64,000 nucleotides of DNA from CAYFJO01 sp964343305. Lineage in GTDB: Bacteria > Planctomycetota > Planctomycetia > Pirellulales > Pirellulaceae. Where the stretch lies: assembly GCA_964343305.1 (NCBI GenBank), contig CAYFJO010000006.1, positions 1 through 64,000 on the forward strand, given 5' to 3'. Position 1 is the stretch's first letter. Each line of letters starts with the position of its first letter. The position numbers were made by a program, and so were the translations under genes. Below, one piece after another: positions 1 to 8,648 of this stretch. A model generated the notes under the pieces. The model did not search any database. It was not told the DNA's origin and saw nothing but the letters and a program-made list of their open reading frames with translations.

Positions 1-35
1 GATAATCGTTACGCTCATTTTCTCCAAGACCAACT

Positions 36-683
36 TCAGATGGCTAAAATGTTACACATTTCCAAGATCTCCAACGCTTCATGCATTTCGGGAATTGACA
101 TATTTTGCGGAACGGCGTCCGTGTCCATCTCCCTTCCATTGTTAAGAAAGTAGAGCCACATTTCCAGCGCATCTTCTAACTCGTCCGCCGTTTTTTGGAA
201 ATTTGGCAACTGAAATACGTGGAATTGAATCTGGTCGACGAACCGCACGCCGTGATGCTGGTCGATCAACGCGAACGACAGATGGCAATCAGCTACGTCA
301 CGAAACAAGACACCGTCAACAAAACAAATCGAAATCGTTGGCCGCAGCAATCCGTAGTCATCGCCGCGTTCCAATTGGCTGCCGTGCAACCTGGCCCAAT
401 AGTAAAGAAACCGGCTGTGGAAATGCGCATGCATCGACATTTGCATTTCGATGTTGAATTGCTGGCCGCTTTGGTCTCGCGCTCGCACATCCAGTATAGA
501 GAGCTTTTCGTCAATCACGTCGCCCATCAAAGCTGGGTTGATAAACTCGACACTCACAATGAGTTGATCGGCGGGCGGTTTGAGCACAGCGTTCAAGATG
601 TGGACCAGAACGCGAGGATGGTCCTCATTGCCAAACACGCGTTTGAACGCGTAATCATTTCGAGGGTCAATGCCGAGAATCAT
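36..683 (-). CDS. Rpn/PD-(D/E)XK family nuclease-transposase, probably frameshifted at its 3' end
   Basis: The protein opens with MILGIDPRNDYAFKRVFG and continues with KLSILDVRARD and FNIEMQM, the hallmark core of the PD-(D/E)XK_2 (Rpn, recombination-promoting nuclease / putative transposase) family. I chose the ATG at 681-683 because this segment starts the family domain and lies 4 bp past the upstream stop. The 215-residue frame ends at TGA 36-38 just after the helix ALEILEM, whereas relatives run on with a charged C-terminal tail. Moving one base in the reading frame near 36-45 reopens a frame (SEVGLGENERNDY) that stays open to the window edge and resembles that tail, so a recent frameshift is likely. 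Family members are mobile or toxin-like DNA nucleases; activity here is unknown. Confidence 0.8.
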   Translation of the reverse strand: MILGIDPRNDYAFKRVFGNEDHPRVLVHILNAVLKPPADQLIVSVEFINPALMGDVIDEKLSILDVRARDQSGQQFNIEMQMSMHAHFHSRFLYYWARLHGSQLERGDDYGLLRPTISICFVDGVLFRDVADCHLSFALIDQHHGVRFVDQIQFHVFQLPNFQKTADELEDALEMWLYFLNNGREMDTDAVPQNMSIPEMHEALEILEMCNILAI

Positions 684-687
684 GATG

Positions 688-1398
688 TTACGCCGAGCTA
701 TCTTCCGGCGGATACAACAGGCATGCACAACTCTTGCAAAACACTGGTTTGTCCATCATGAGTTCGTTCATGGTTTGCGGAGTCAGCATCGTAAAACATC
801 CGCCGCACGATTCGCCTTCGACCTGGGCCAAAGCATCTTCGCCGCGACCCTTGACCAGGAACTGATACTCCTTTTTGAAATCACCTTTCAATTCGCCTTC
901 CGCGGCTTCAAGTTCGCTTGTCACCCGTGCCAGTTCTGATTCAAGCGTGGCTTGTTCGCCCGCCACCTTCTCCTTTACTTTTTCAAGTTCGGCATTGGCC
1001 GCCGCGACGTTTTCTTCGACTTTGCTGATGGCCGCCTCCCATTCGTCCATCTTTTCCAACACTTCCAGGATCTCGTCGCTCAGCACACTGTTGGCCTGTT
1101 CGTCCGCAGCGATTTGTTCCTTGATCTTGGTGAATTCAATGTTGGTTTGGGCCGTGTTGAGTTGGCCCTGCAGTTTCGTAATGTGGTCTTCGCGTCCCTT
1201 CAACTGAAGCTGCTTGCTGTCGGCCGTCATATGGGCCTTCTTGTGCGCTTCCTTGGCGGCTTCGCGTTCGGCTTCGAATTGCTGCACGTTTGCCAGAGAC
1301 GCCTTGATTTGCTTGGGGCCTCGCTCCAGTCGGCCGCGCAGATCACTGATCTGACGAAGAAGGCGGTGAAGCACGCGAAGTTGGTCGGCAATTGCCAT
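688..1398 (-). CDS. Coiled-coil zinc-ribbon protein (COG1579/DUF164 type)
   Basis: This 236-residue protein has a long heptad-rich helical hairpin (about residues 5-185, rich in E, K and A) followed by a C4 zinc ribbon with Cys198-x2-Cys201 and Cys221-x2-Cys224. That architecture matches the COG1579 family, whose members are thought to bind nucleic acid or act as chaperone-like adaptors; the exact function is not established. I chose the ATG at 1396-1398 (MAIADQLRVL) because upstream codons are low complexity and lie outside the family domain. It sits downstream of rpoD but is separated from it by a strong terminator, so it probably has its own promoter. The next gene starts 4 bp after its stop, suggesting co-transcription with the Rpn-type gene. 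Confidence 0.85.
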   Translation of the reverse strand: MAIADQLRVLHRLLRQISDLRGRLERGPKQIKASLANVQQFEAEREAAKEAHKKAHMTADSKQLQLKGREDHITKLQGQLNTAQTNIEFTKIKEQIAADEQANSVLSDEILEVLEKMDEWEAAISKVEENVAAANAELEKVKEKVAGEQATLESELARVTSELEAAEGELKGDFKKEYQFLVKGRGEDALAQVEGESCGGCFTMLTPQTMNELMMDKPVFCKSCACLLYPPEDSSA

Positions 1399-1440
1399 GT
1401 TTGAGTTGCTCCGATTACGTTTAGTTTGCGGTTTCCATAC

Positions 1441-1492
1441 GTAGAACAATTGTCCCCAATTGTTCCCGGAGCAATTGGGACAATTGCTCTAC
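1441..1492. repeat. Intergenic palindrome (CAATTGTCC family)
   Basis: Two arms, roughly GTAGAACAATTGTCC-C-CAATTG and its complement CAATTGGGACAATTGCTCTAC, form a hairpin of about 21 bp with one mismatch and one bulge around a 9-nt loop (TTCCCGGAG). It lies between rpoD and the zinc-ribbon gene, just downstream of the rpoD terminator. No coding potential is seen. I infer a dispersed palindromic unit, but this is the only copy in the window. Confidence 0.7.
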
Positions 1493-1504
1493 AATGTCTG
1501 TACG

Positions 1505-1538
1505 AAAAAAAGCCGCTGACCTAAGGATCAGCGGCTTT
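1505..1538 (-). terminator. Rho-independent terminator of rpoD
   Basis: On the minus strand a perfect 11-bp stem (AAAGCCGCTGA / TCAGCGGCTTT) with an 8-nt loop is followed by a run of seven T (1511 down to 1505). It lies about 60 bp past the rpoD stop codon. Confidence 0.85.
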
Positions 1539-1554
1539 GCTGTTGTGTGATGCA

Positions 1555-1586
1555 GACTTCCGAAGATTGGGAAAACTTCGGAAGTC
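1555..1586. repeat. Palindrome, CTTCCGAAG family, copy 1
   Basis: An 11-bp perfect inverted repeat, GACTTCCGAAG ... CTTCGGAAGTC, with a 10-nt spacer, sits directly after the rpoD stop codon. Related palindromes occur at 48547-48578, 48593-48624 and 63645-63678. Confidence 0.8.
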
Positions 1587-1596
1587 GGGCGTTTCG

Positions 1597-3258
1597 TTAT
1601 CCCGCCACGCCTTTGAGGAAGCCCTCGAGGTGTTGGCTGCGAACCGGATGTTGCAGCTTGCGTACTGCCTTGGCTTCGATCTGCCGGACGCGTTCGCGCG
1701 TAACTTTGAAAATGCGGCCGACTTCTTCCAGCGTGTAGGTATATCCGTCGCCGAGGCCGTATCGCAGACGGATGATCTCGCGCTCGCGATAGGTGAGCGT
1801 TTTGAGCAACCGTTCGATTCTCTCGCGCAGGATGCCATTGTTGGCCTTGTGGACCGGGTTGTCGCTGTGGCTGTCTTCGATAAACTCGCCAAAACTCGCG
1901 TCCTCGCTGTCGCCGACCGGGCGGTCGAGGCTGACCGGATGACGGCCAATGTCCATCACGCGACGCACCTCGTCGATGTCCATGTCGGCTCGGCGAGCAA
2001 TCTCTTCTGTTGTCGGCTCTTGGCGGGTTTCTTGCAAGAGGCTCTTTTGGATATTTCGCAATTTCGACAGGATATCGATCATGTGGACCGGGATGCGAAT
2101 GGTGCGAGCCTGGTCGGCGATCGCACGGGTGATCGCTTGGCGAATCCACCATGTTGCATACGTCGAGAACTTGAACCCGCGACGATATTCGTACTTGTCA
2201 ACCGCACGCATCAGGCCTGTGTTACCTTCCTGAATCAGATCCAGAAAACTCAGCCCGCGGTTGCGATACTTTTTCGCGATCGACACGACCAACCGCAAGT
2301 TGGCGCTGGACAACTGACGCTTCACTTCCTCATAATCCCGAAATTGCTCTTCACAATGCTGGGCCCGCACACGCAAGCTTGTGGGACTTTCCAACGTCAT
2401 CATCATCAAGTCGCGCAGTTCGCGTTTAAGATTCGCCCGCTCGTCTTTGGCCAGTGAATCGTCCTCAACCTCGGCCAGTCGGGCGCGGATCTCGTCCATC
2501 CGTCGGCTGAAGTCGGCCATCTGCTCCATCAACGGTTGCACGCGACGTGTCCTCAGCGATAACTCTTCGACCAGCGTCAGGCATTTCTTGCGCGTTCGCA
2601 GGAAACGGATGCGTGCGGCATTTCGTTCTTCGGTCGAAGCACTGCGACGGATCAACACTTTGAAGTCGCGGCGGTTCTGCTCCATCAGTTGAGCCAGCGT
2701 CTTCAGATTATATGGCATGCGAGCAAGGATTTGCTCCTTCGTCAAACGCTCAGTCAGCGACACCTTGATTGTGCGGTCAAACGGCAACTCACCACGATAG
2801 ACCTTGTCCAACGTTTCGACGGTCGACTGCAACGCAAAGAAACAGTTCAACACCGAGCGACGGAAACGCTTGCGCGTAATCTCGATCTTTTTGGCGATCG
2901 CGATTTCCTCGTCTCGCGACAGCAGCGGGATGACCGCCATCTGGCTCAAATACATCCGAATCGGATCGCTCTGCAGCTTGCGAAGCTCTTCGGGCGGTGT
3001 GAGCTGCAGCATTGCCTGTTCGTGCTGCTTTTGAAGATCTTCGGCCGACGGGCCTTCTTTCGGGGGCTCTTCGAATTGCTCTGGCGGTTCGTCGACCAGT
3101 TCGATGCCCTGCTCATCCAAGGCGATTAAGAGATTGTCGAGCGCTTCGGCACTGACGGCCTCGTCCGGCAAATATTCGTTGACTTCGTCGTAAGTGAGGT
3201 AGCCTTGTTCCTTGGCTCTGATAATGAGTTCTTGAAGTTCTTGTTCTAGGTCGTTCAT
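1597..3258 (-). CDS. rpoD: RNA polymerase principal sigma factor (sigma-70/RpoD/SigA)
   Basis: This 553-residue protein has the full primary sigma layout. An N-terminal region 1.1-like segment precedes DPIRMYLSQM (region 1.2). Next comes a non-conserved charged insert, then region 2 (LRLVVSIAKKYRNRGLSFLD, DLIQEGNTGLM, KFSTYATWWIRQAI). Region 3 follows (RIPVHMIDILSKL), and region 4 ends with the helix-turn-helix TLEEVGRIFKVTRERVRQIE near the C-terminus. It directs RNA polymerase to housekeeping promoters. I chose the ATG at 3256-3258 because GGGGAG lies 5 bp upstream; a GTG two codons earlier is also in frame. It follows dnaG on the same strand, the classic macromolecular-synthesis order, and ends at a strong terminator. 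Confidence 0.97.
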   Translation of the reverse strand: MNDLEQELQELIIRAKEQGYLTYDEVNEYLPDEAVSAEALDNLLIALDEQGIELVDEPPEQFEEPPKEGPSAEDLQKQHEQAMLQLTPPEELRKLQSDPIRMYLSQMAVIPLLSRDEEIAIAKKIEITRKRFRRSVLNCFFALQSTVETLDKVYRGELPFDRTIKVSLTERLTKEQILARMPYNLKTLAQLMEQNRRDFKVLIRRSASTEERNAARIRFLRTRKKCLTLVEELSLRTRRVQPLMEQMADFSRRMDEIRARLAEVEDDSLAKDERANLKRELRDLMMMTLESPTSLRVRAQHCEEQFRDYEEVKRQLSSANLRLVVSIAKKYRNRGLSFLDLIQEGNTGLMRAVDKYEYRRGFKFSTYATWWIRQAITRAIADQARTIRIPVHMIDILSKLRNIQKSLLQETRQEPTTEEIARRADMDIDEVRRVMDIGRHPVSLDRPVGDSEDASFGEFIEDSHSDNPVHKANNGILRERIERLLKTLTYREREIIRLRYGLGDGYTYTLEEVGRIFKVTRERVRQIEAKAVRKLQHPVRSQHLEGFLKGVAG

Positions 3259-3418
3259 CTTCACTCCCCGCGCTTTCTTGCGCTACAAGTGACAGTATCA
3301 TGCGGAACGGCTCTTGTGTAGGACCATCGTCTCGGCGGTCAGCGATTTATGTGGCTGGCTTGGCAGCCGGTTGCGGGGTTGTGACCTGCGGAGACGATTT
3401 TCCCTTGTCTACTTTCTT

Positions 3419-3471
3419 CGTAGCCGAACTCGCCAAGAGTTCGGACGGAAGTCTTGGCGACTTCCGCTACG
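3419..3471. repeat. Palindromic element (CGTAGC...GCTACG family), copy 1
   Basis: The outer arms CGTAGCCGAACTCGCCAAGA and TCTTGGCGACTTCCGCTACG pair at 17 of 20 positions across a 13-nt centre, and the left half can also fold on itself (CGAACTC / GAGTTCG). It lies between dnaG and rpoD. A half-copy in the opposite orientation is at 63596-63623. Confidence 0.75.
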
Positions 3472-3512
3472 AAGATTTGAGGCAACTGAGTCGTTCCCCC
3501 GGTCAAGGCTTG

Positions 3513-5408
3513 CTACCCGTCCGTGGGTGCGGAAATACCTTGCCGGTTCCGTTTTTGCTCAATGAGCTGGTTCAGGATGTCCAATTGCTCCTGTTCGTTG
3601 AGGGTCGTTTCGTCGAGTGCCGCGAGATGTTCACGACGCTCGACTTCACGTTCGCTTTCCAAAAATGATTCGATTAAATCCTGCAAACGAATCGCGGCAT
3701 CCGTTTGCACATGTTGCGCCTTGTTTCGTGCCGACTCGTCAAGCTCGATCAGCAAGTTTTTCAGTCGGCCGTCACCCAAATGTGTCATGACACGATCGTA
3801 GATGGCGAGTTCGCCGCTATTGTGAATTTGACAAAACGTTTCAAACAAAGCTCGCTCAGCACTAAACGACAACCAATCGGGGCGGACTTCGGTGGCGGCA
3901 GTTTTGATGAGTTCTGGATGTGCGATCAAGATCTCTAGCAATTCGCATTCCCTTGGATCGCCCGGTGAGGTGCGGGTAAGCGGTTGTTGCGACGGTGCAT
4001 GTTTGCGAGGTTTGGACTCTTTCTTTCGCCGCAACTCGTTCAAACGCGTCCGCAGTTCCGATTCGTTGATCCGAAACGTCCGCGCTAACCGTGAAAGAAT
4101 CTGCTGTTCGCGAAGCCGCGCGGAGGTTGTGGTGGTCGATTTCAGCCGGGGTGCCTGCGCGACAGTCGCCAAAATGTTATCTAATGCCTGGCTCGCTCGA
4201 TGCGTATCGCGCACCACGTCGACACCTTGAAGTTCCGTCGTCACTTTGTGTTCCAACGCGTCACGCGCTCCGTCGAGCAATTCTTCAAACGGGCCAGCTC
4301 CTTGATCTCGCAAGAAATCAAACGGATCGAGCCCTTGCGGAAGCGACAGAATTCGCAAGTCGATGTCTGCCGCGACAAACAATTCCAAAATCTGATTCGT
4401 CCGTCGCTGGCCCGCTTCGTCGCCGTCGAGCACCAGTGTGACCAGATCCGCGTATCGTCGCAAGAGATTAATATGCCGCTCGTTCAACGCCGTTCCACAC
4501 ACCGCCACGACGTTGTTCACACCGCATTGATGAGCCATGATAACGTCAGTGTATCCTTCGACGACCACGAGATGCCGCGACTTCTTGTCCTTCTCGCGCG
4601 AAGTCGCATCGACGGCGAGATGCAATGCATAAAGCGTATCGCTCTTCGAATACAAACGTGTTTCAGGCGAGTTGACGTATTTCGCCGGCTCACGATTCCT
4701 TTCGGCGGCTTCTTGTTTGGCGAGTTCCGGCAACACTCGACCGCCAAAAGCGATCACACGTCGTTGTGTATCACGAATCGGAAAGATCACGCGACCTTTG
4801 AAACGATCGTAATACCGTCCGCTCGATTCGCTGCGACCGCTCAGCCCCACCGCTTCCAAAACTTCGGGCGAAAACTTCGTCGTTCGAGCCCGATCCGAAA
4901 GCCATTGCCACGAGTTTGCCGAGAAACCAACTTTGAATCGCTCGACGCTGTTCGGTGTGATGCCCCGGTCTTCCAAATACTGTCGAGCGATCTCGGCGTC
5001 GGGTGAGTTGAGCAAGTATTCGTGGAACTGTGTTTCCGCCCACGCGGCGGCTTCGTAGAGCGTTTTCTTGTCGTTGGGACTTCCTGGCTGGACCGGCGTT
5101 GCTTTGCTCGCCTTTAATTCGACGCCGGCGCGTTCGGCGAGCATTTCCAGGGCTTCCCGAAACTCGACGCCCTCTTTGACCTGAATCCAATCAAAGATGT
5201 CGCCCCCGCGATCGCCGCAAACCCAGCATTTCCACGATTGACGATCTGGATTGACTTGCAACGACGGCTTCGAGTCGTCATGAAACGGGCAGAGGCCAAC
5301 GAAGATGCGGCCCTGACGGCGCAGTGGGATATAGCTGCCGACCAGATCGACGATATCGATCGCCTGGCGAACCTGTTCCTTGGCGTCGAAGGCGGGTCCG
5401 AGAGACAC
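3513..5408 (-). CDS. dnaG: DNA primase
   Basis: This 631-residue primase makes RNA primers for DNA replication. The CHC2 zinc-binding domain shows Cys40, His43, Cys61 and Cys64 (LCPFHDD ... CWVCGDRGGD). The catalytic core includes DRFKGRVIFPI near residue 201 and the TOPRIM motifs VVVEGYTDV (Glu284) and LVLDGDEAG (Asp328, Asp330). A less conserved DnaB-helicase-interacting C-terminal region follows. The start is the GTG at 5406-5408, with AGGAG 6 bp upstream. It precedes rpoD by about 250 bp on the same strand; that gap holds a palindromic repeat rather than a gene. The length is normal for the family. Confidence 0.97.
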   Translation of the reverse strand: MSLGPAFDAKEQVRQAIDIVDLVGSYIPLRRQGRIFVGLCPFHDDSKPSLQVNPDRQSWKCWVCGDRGGDIFDWIQVKEGVEFREALEMLAERAGVELKASKATPVQPGSPNDKKTLYEAAAWAETQFHEYLLNSPDAEIARQYLEDRGITPNSVERFKVGFSANSWQWLSDRARTTKFSPEVLEAVGLSGRSESSGRYYDRFKGRVIFPIRDTQRRVIAFGGRVLPELAKQEAAERNREPAKYVNSPETRLYSKSDTLYALHLAVDATSREKDKKSRHLVVVEGYTDVIMAHQCGVNNVVAVCGTALNERHINLLRRYADLVTLVLDGDEAGQRRTNQILELFVAADIDLRILSLPQGLDPFDFLRDQGAGPFEELLDGARDALEHKVTTELQGVDVVRDTHRASQALDNILATVAQAPRLKSTTTTSARLREQQILSRLARTFRINESELRTRLNELRRKKESKPRKHAPSQQPLTRTSPGDPRECELLEILIAHPELIKTAATEVRPDWLSFSAERALFETFCQIHNSGELAIYDRVMTHLGDGRLKNLLIELDESARNKAQHVQTDAAIRLQDLIESFLESEREVERREHLAALDETTLNEQEQLDILNQLIEQKRNRQGISAPTDG

Positions 5409-5748
5409 CGGCTACTCCTGTGGCATTGGGGGTAGTACGGGAAACCCAATTTGGCCACGGCCGTGTCACTTCCATGCACATGCGTGTGCTGTTGGCTTTT
5501 GGGGAACCAACGGAAAGTGCCGTCCATTGCACGGCGGGGGATTCTATCGCGAGATAAAAACCCAGTCAACACCGCATTCCAATTGCCGCACAAGAGCTAG
5601 CGTCCGGGCCAGACAAGTCTATTAGAATGCAGTTGCCGGCGCCTGCCAACCACGCGTAAAAGAACGGGCATGGTTCAAAAACGGACGACGCTGAGCGGCA
5701 AGCCTTGCCTAGTTGGGGCAAGTTAAGTTAAATAATTAGTACGCGTTT
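5409..5748. other. Intergenic region upstream of dnaG and tRNA-Ser
   Basis: This region has no credible gene. It should hold the divergent promoters for dnaG (minus) and tRNA-Ser (plus). A short segment near 5667-5681 (CATGGTTCAAAAA) matches the end of the long inverted repeat at 32336-32424 and may be a decayed fragment of it. Confidence 0.5.
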
Positions 5749-5830
5749 GGAGGGTATGCGAATGGCTAGCAACCGCATTCGAAATGCGGCGCCCCTTACG
5801 GGGTTGAGGGTTCGAATCCCTTGCCCTCCG
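5749..5830 (+). tRNA. tRNA-Ser (anticodon CGA)
   Basis: The acceptor arms GGAGGGT and GCCCTCC flank a D-arm, an anticodon stem CCGCA/TGCGG with loop TTCGAAA (anticodon CGA), a long class II variable arm (CGCCCCTTACGGGGTT) and a T-arm GAGGG-TTCGAAT-CCCTT. The long variable arm and the anticodon identify a serine tRNA reading UCG. CCA is not encoded. Confidence 0.95.
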
Positions 5831-6091
5831 CTTTGGATGTAACCCACCGTCCCTCGTGTTGATTCGTCAACATGTCAATCAGACTGACCGTCGCGTCGGC
5901 TGTCACTCGGTCGGCAATCGGGAAACTGGACCATTAGAGGAACGACACATTCCAGGTTCTCTCCCACAGCGTACTCTCCCCCTGTCCCCTTTTTGGGCCG
6001 TGGTCAATCTGAAAGTCGCACGACGTTTGCCGCAACGAATCGACCCAACACTGTTTTTTGCTGACCGACGATCAGCGATGGGAGAACCAGA

Positions 6092-7555
6092 ATGAGTTTT
6101 CGAACATTCCTCACGTTTTGCACTTGGGCACTGTTGACCGCGGCCAGCCCCGCGCGAGCGGATGACCGGCCCAACATCCTGTTCGCGTTCGCGGATGACT
6201 GGGGTTGGCCGCATGCCGGGGCGTATGGCGACCCGGTGGTGAAGACACCGAACTTCGATCGCCTGGCCAAGGAAGGTGCCCTGTTTCATCACGCCTATGT
6301 GTCCTCGCCGTCGTGTACGCCTTCGCGCGGCGCGGTTCTCACCGGGCAACATTTTTGGCGGCTCGAAGGCGCGGGGAATCTCTGGAGCGTTTTCCCGGAC
6401 AAATTCGACACGTATCCCGAACTGCTCGGCCAAGCAGGGTATTTCGCAAGCACGCGTGCGAAAGCCTGGGGGCCAGGACGCACGGAGACGAGAGGTCGGC
6501 AGCTAACAGGCACGTCGCGCGGAGTTGACCCACTTCGCAACTTGTTAAAAAACCGTCCCAAAGGAAAACCGTTTTGCCACTGGCTGGGCACCTCGGACCC
6601 GCACCGCGGCTATGTGAAAGACTCCGGAGCCAAAAGCGGCATGGACTTGTCCAAAATTAAACTCTTCCGGCACTTCCCGGATTCGCCCGAAGTGCGCGGC
6701 GACGTGGCCGATTACTACTTCGAAGTACAACGGTTTGACAAACTTGTCGGAGACAGCATCGCGGCCCTCGAAGAAGCCGGCGAGCTGGATAATACGATCA
6801 TCGTGATGTCAGGCGATCATGGCATGCCTTTCCCCCGCTGCAAGAGCAACAATTATGACAGCGGCGCACGCATTCCGCTCGTGATTCGCTGGCCGGCCAA
6901 GATCAAGGCGGGCACAGTGGTCAACGATTTCGTGAGCCTGGTCGACATTGCTCCGACTTTCCTTGAGGCCGCGGGCCTGACGATTCCCGACGACATGAGC
7001 GGCGGCAGCCTGTTGCCGTTGCTTGCCGGCCAGGACTCGCGCGACCGCAGCTACGTGCTGCATGGCAAGGAACGTCATGTCCCCGGTCAGGAATCTCCCG
7101 ACATGGGCGGCTTTCCGACACGTGCCATTCGCACAAGCGATTTTCTTTACCTTCATAACTTTCGTCCGAATCGCTGGCCTGCCGGTACGCCCAACTACGA
7201 AAAGGCCGTGATCCCGGGGGCCTGGCTGGCCGACTGTGACAATGGTCCGACGAAAACTTACATGGTTGAGAATCGTGACCGAGACGACCAGCACCGTAAG
7301 CTGTACGATCTCTCCTTTGCCAAGCGCCCCGCCGACGAACTCTACGACCTCAAGAAGGACCCCGGCCAGCTCGTCAACGTTGCCTCGGATCCCGCCTACA
7401 CGAAGACCGTCAAGGAATTGAAGGACCGTCTCTTCGCGGAGCTGGAAAACTCGGGAGATCCACGGGTCACCGGCAAAGGTCCAGACTTCGACAGTTTCCC
7501 ATACCTCGGCGGCGCGCCGAAGTTTCCCGGTTACCGCCCTTCGAAGAAACGGTGA
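6092..7555 (+). CDS. Secreted sulfatase (heparan N-sulfatase-like)
   Basis: This 487-residue arylsulfatase-superfamily protein hydrolyses sulfate esters or sulfamates. A signal peptide (about residues 1-23, ending ARA) exports it. NILFAFADDWGW provides the metal-binding Asp35/Asp36, and Cys75 in the SCTPSRG motif is the residue converted to formylglycine. A second metal site is in MSGDHGMPFPRCK. The arrangement and C-terminal RKLYDL and DELYDLKKDPGQLVN motifs are typical of planctomycete COG3119 enzymes, closest in style to N-sulfoglucosamine sulfohydrolases; the substrate is not fixed by sequence. GGGAG lies upstream of the ATG. Activation needs a formylglycine-generating enzyme, which is not in this window. 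Confidence 0.92.
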   Translation: MSFRTFLTFCTWALLTAASPARADDRPNILFAFADDWGWPHAGAYGDPVVKTPNFDRLAKEGALFHHAYVSSPSCTPSRGAVLTGQHFWRLEGAGNLWSVFPDKFDTYPELLGQAGYFASTRAKAWGPGRTETRGRQLTGTSRGVDPLRNLLKNRPKGKPFCHWLGTSDPHRGYVKDSGAKSGMDLSKIKLFRHFPDSPEVRGDVADYYFEVQRFDKLVGDSIAALEEAGELDNTIIVMSGDHGMPFPRCKSNNYDSGARIPLVIRWPAKIKAGTVVNDFVSLVDIAPTFLEAAGLTIPDDMSGGSLLPLLAGQDSRDRSYVLHGKERHVPGQESPDMGGFPTRAIRTSDFLYLHNFRPNRWPAGTPNYEKAVIPGAWLADCDNGPTKTYMVENRDRDDQHRKLYDLSFAKRPADELYDLKKDPGQLVNVASDPAYTKTVKELKDRLFAELENSGDPRVTGKGPDFDSFPYLGGAPKFPGYRPSKKR

Positions 7556-7597
7556 AGTACCATGTAGGTTGGGTCTCCGACTGCGATTCGTGGACAA

Positions 7598-7734
7598 CCT
7601 AGTGCTTTGTCAAAGTAGAAAGTTGGGGTGCCAGTGGCTCTGCGAGTGCTTCGCAAGTACCAACACCATCAGGAATTGCACTGGCAGAGCCAGTGGCACA
7701 CGATCCCAGAATTTGAAGTTGACAGAGCACTAGG
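7598..7734. repeat. MITE-like element, copy 1 (137 bp, nested inverted repeats)
   Basis: Terminal inverted repeats CCTAGTGCTTTGTCAA and TTGACAGAGCACTAGG (15 of 16 matching) bound an inner inverted repeat (7628-7649 with 7678-7700) built on GTGCCAC-TGGCTCTGCCAGTG. No ORF is inside. A second copy of similar length with the same outer and inner motifs is at 17675-17809. It lies between the sulfatase and the convergent esterase gene. Confidence 0.75.
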
Positions 7735-7736
7735 CT

Positions 7737-8648
7737 TCAGTTCAGTAACTTATCCAACAGGAAGTCGCTTGCACCGTTGTACTTTTTCGATTTGGATACG
7801 CCTTGGATCAGCAAGTGGCACTCTTGTCCAACGCTGTCTGCTTTTTCTTTCATCTTGACACCGTACACCGGGTGATGGATTCCGTGGCCAGCGCTCTCCG
7901 ACGGTAGTTTCATGTTGTTTCCGTAGCTCATCAGCAGCGGCGGATCGTCCTCGCTGACGTGGTTGTACGCCGAGAATTCCACGTAAAGATCGCGGTACTT
8001 CTCGTAATTCTTCAGCGCCCCCGCAATAGTTCGCTCGCCGACGGCCATGTTGATCATGTTGTGTTTGAGCACGTTTGGACCCAGCCACGGTTCGATCACT
8101 TTCGGATCAATCGAAGTCTGGCCTCCCGCCACGGCGGCCGCCGTGACTCGCGTCGATTCGCGTAGCACGGGATCGTCCGACTTGGGGTCCGCCATGTCGT
8201 CGTGGCACAGAATCCACATCGAAGTACAGGCTCCGGCGCTGCCGCCGGTCAATGCGATGCGATCTGTTTTGATATTCCATTCCTTCGCCTTGGTGCGAAT
8301 GAACTGAATCGCTCGCGCGGCATCGTGTACCGGCGCGGGCAGCGAGGCGACACCAGTCAGCCGATATTCGACGGCTGCATAAGAGATACCCTTGTCTAAA
8401 TAAGGGCCAACGTGAGCGGCGGTGCGGTTCTTTGTTCCGCCGATCCAACCGCCACCATGAATGTAGACCAACAACGGACGCGGTCCCTCGCCTTTGGCGA
8501 CCCAAATATCCAGTACATTTGCCTTGTGTGAACCGTAGGAAACGTTGGCGTGGGTCGGGGGGCGTTCCTTCGGTTGATCTTCCCCGGCCATTGCGAGCGA
8601 AGTGACGAAGATCGTCGACAGAGAGCAAAGTGCATGTGAAAATCTCAT
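7737..8648 (-). CDS. Secreted alpha/beta-hydrolase (esterase/lipase-like)
   Basis: This 303-residue protein has an N-terminal signal sequence (MRFSHALCSLSTIFVTSLAMA) and then an alpha/beta-hydrolase fold. The oxyanion-hole motif HGGGW is at residues 64-68, and the nucleophile elbow GGSAG places Ser137 as catalytic. The His near the C-terminus (SAGHGIHHPV) may complete the triad. Such BD-FAE/carboxylesterase-type enzymes often deacetylate polysaccharides; the substrate here is unknown. I chose the ATG at 8646-8648 because it starts the signal peptide and GGAG precedes it; an upstream in-frame extension to 8795 lacks domain support. It is convergent with the sulfatase across a repeat element. 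Confidence 0.85.
   Translation of the reverse strand: MRFSHALCSLSTIFVTSLAMAGEDQPKERPPTHANVSYGSHKANVLDIWVAKGEGPRPLLVYIHGGGWIGGTKNRTAAHVGPYLDKGISYAAVEYRLTGVASLPAPVHDAARAIQFIRTKAKEWNIKTDRIALTGGSAGACTSMWILCHDDMADPKSDDPVLRESTRVTAAAVAGGQTSIDPKVIEPWLGPNVLKHNMINMAVGERTIAGALKNYEKYRDLYVEFSAYNHVSEDDPPLLMSYGNNMKLPSESAGHGIHHPVYGVKMKEKADSVGQECHLLIQGVSKSKKYNGASDFLLDKLLN

Noticed and set aside
5667..5681. A full copy of the 31-bp palindrome
   Set aside because: Only one arm end is recognisable, so it is noted as a fragment, not as an element.
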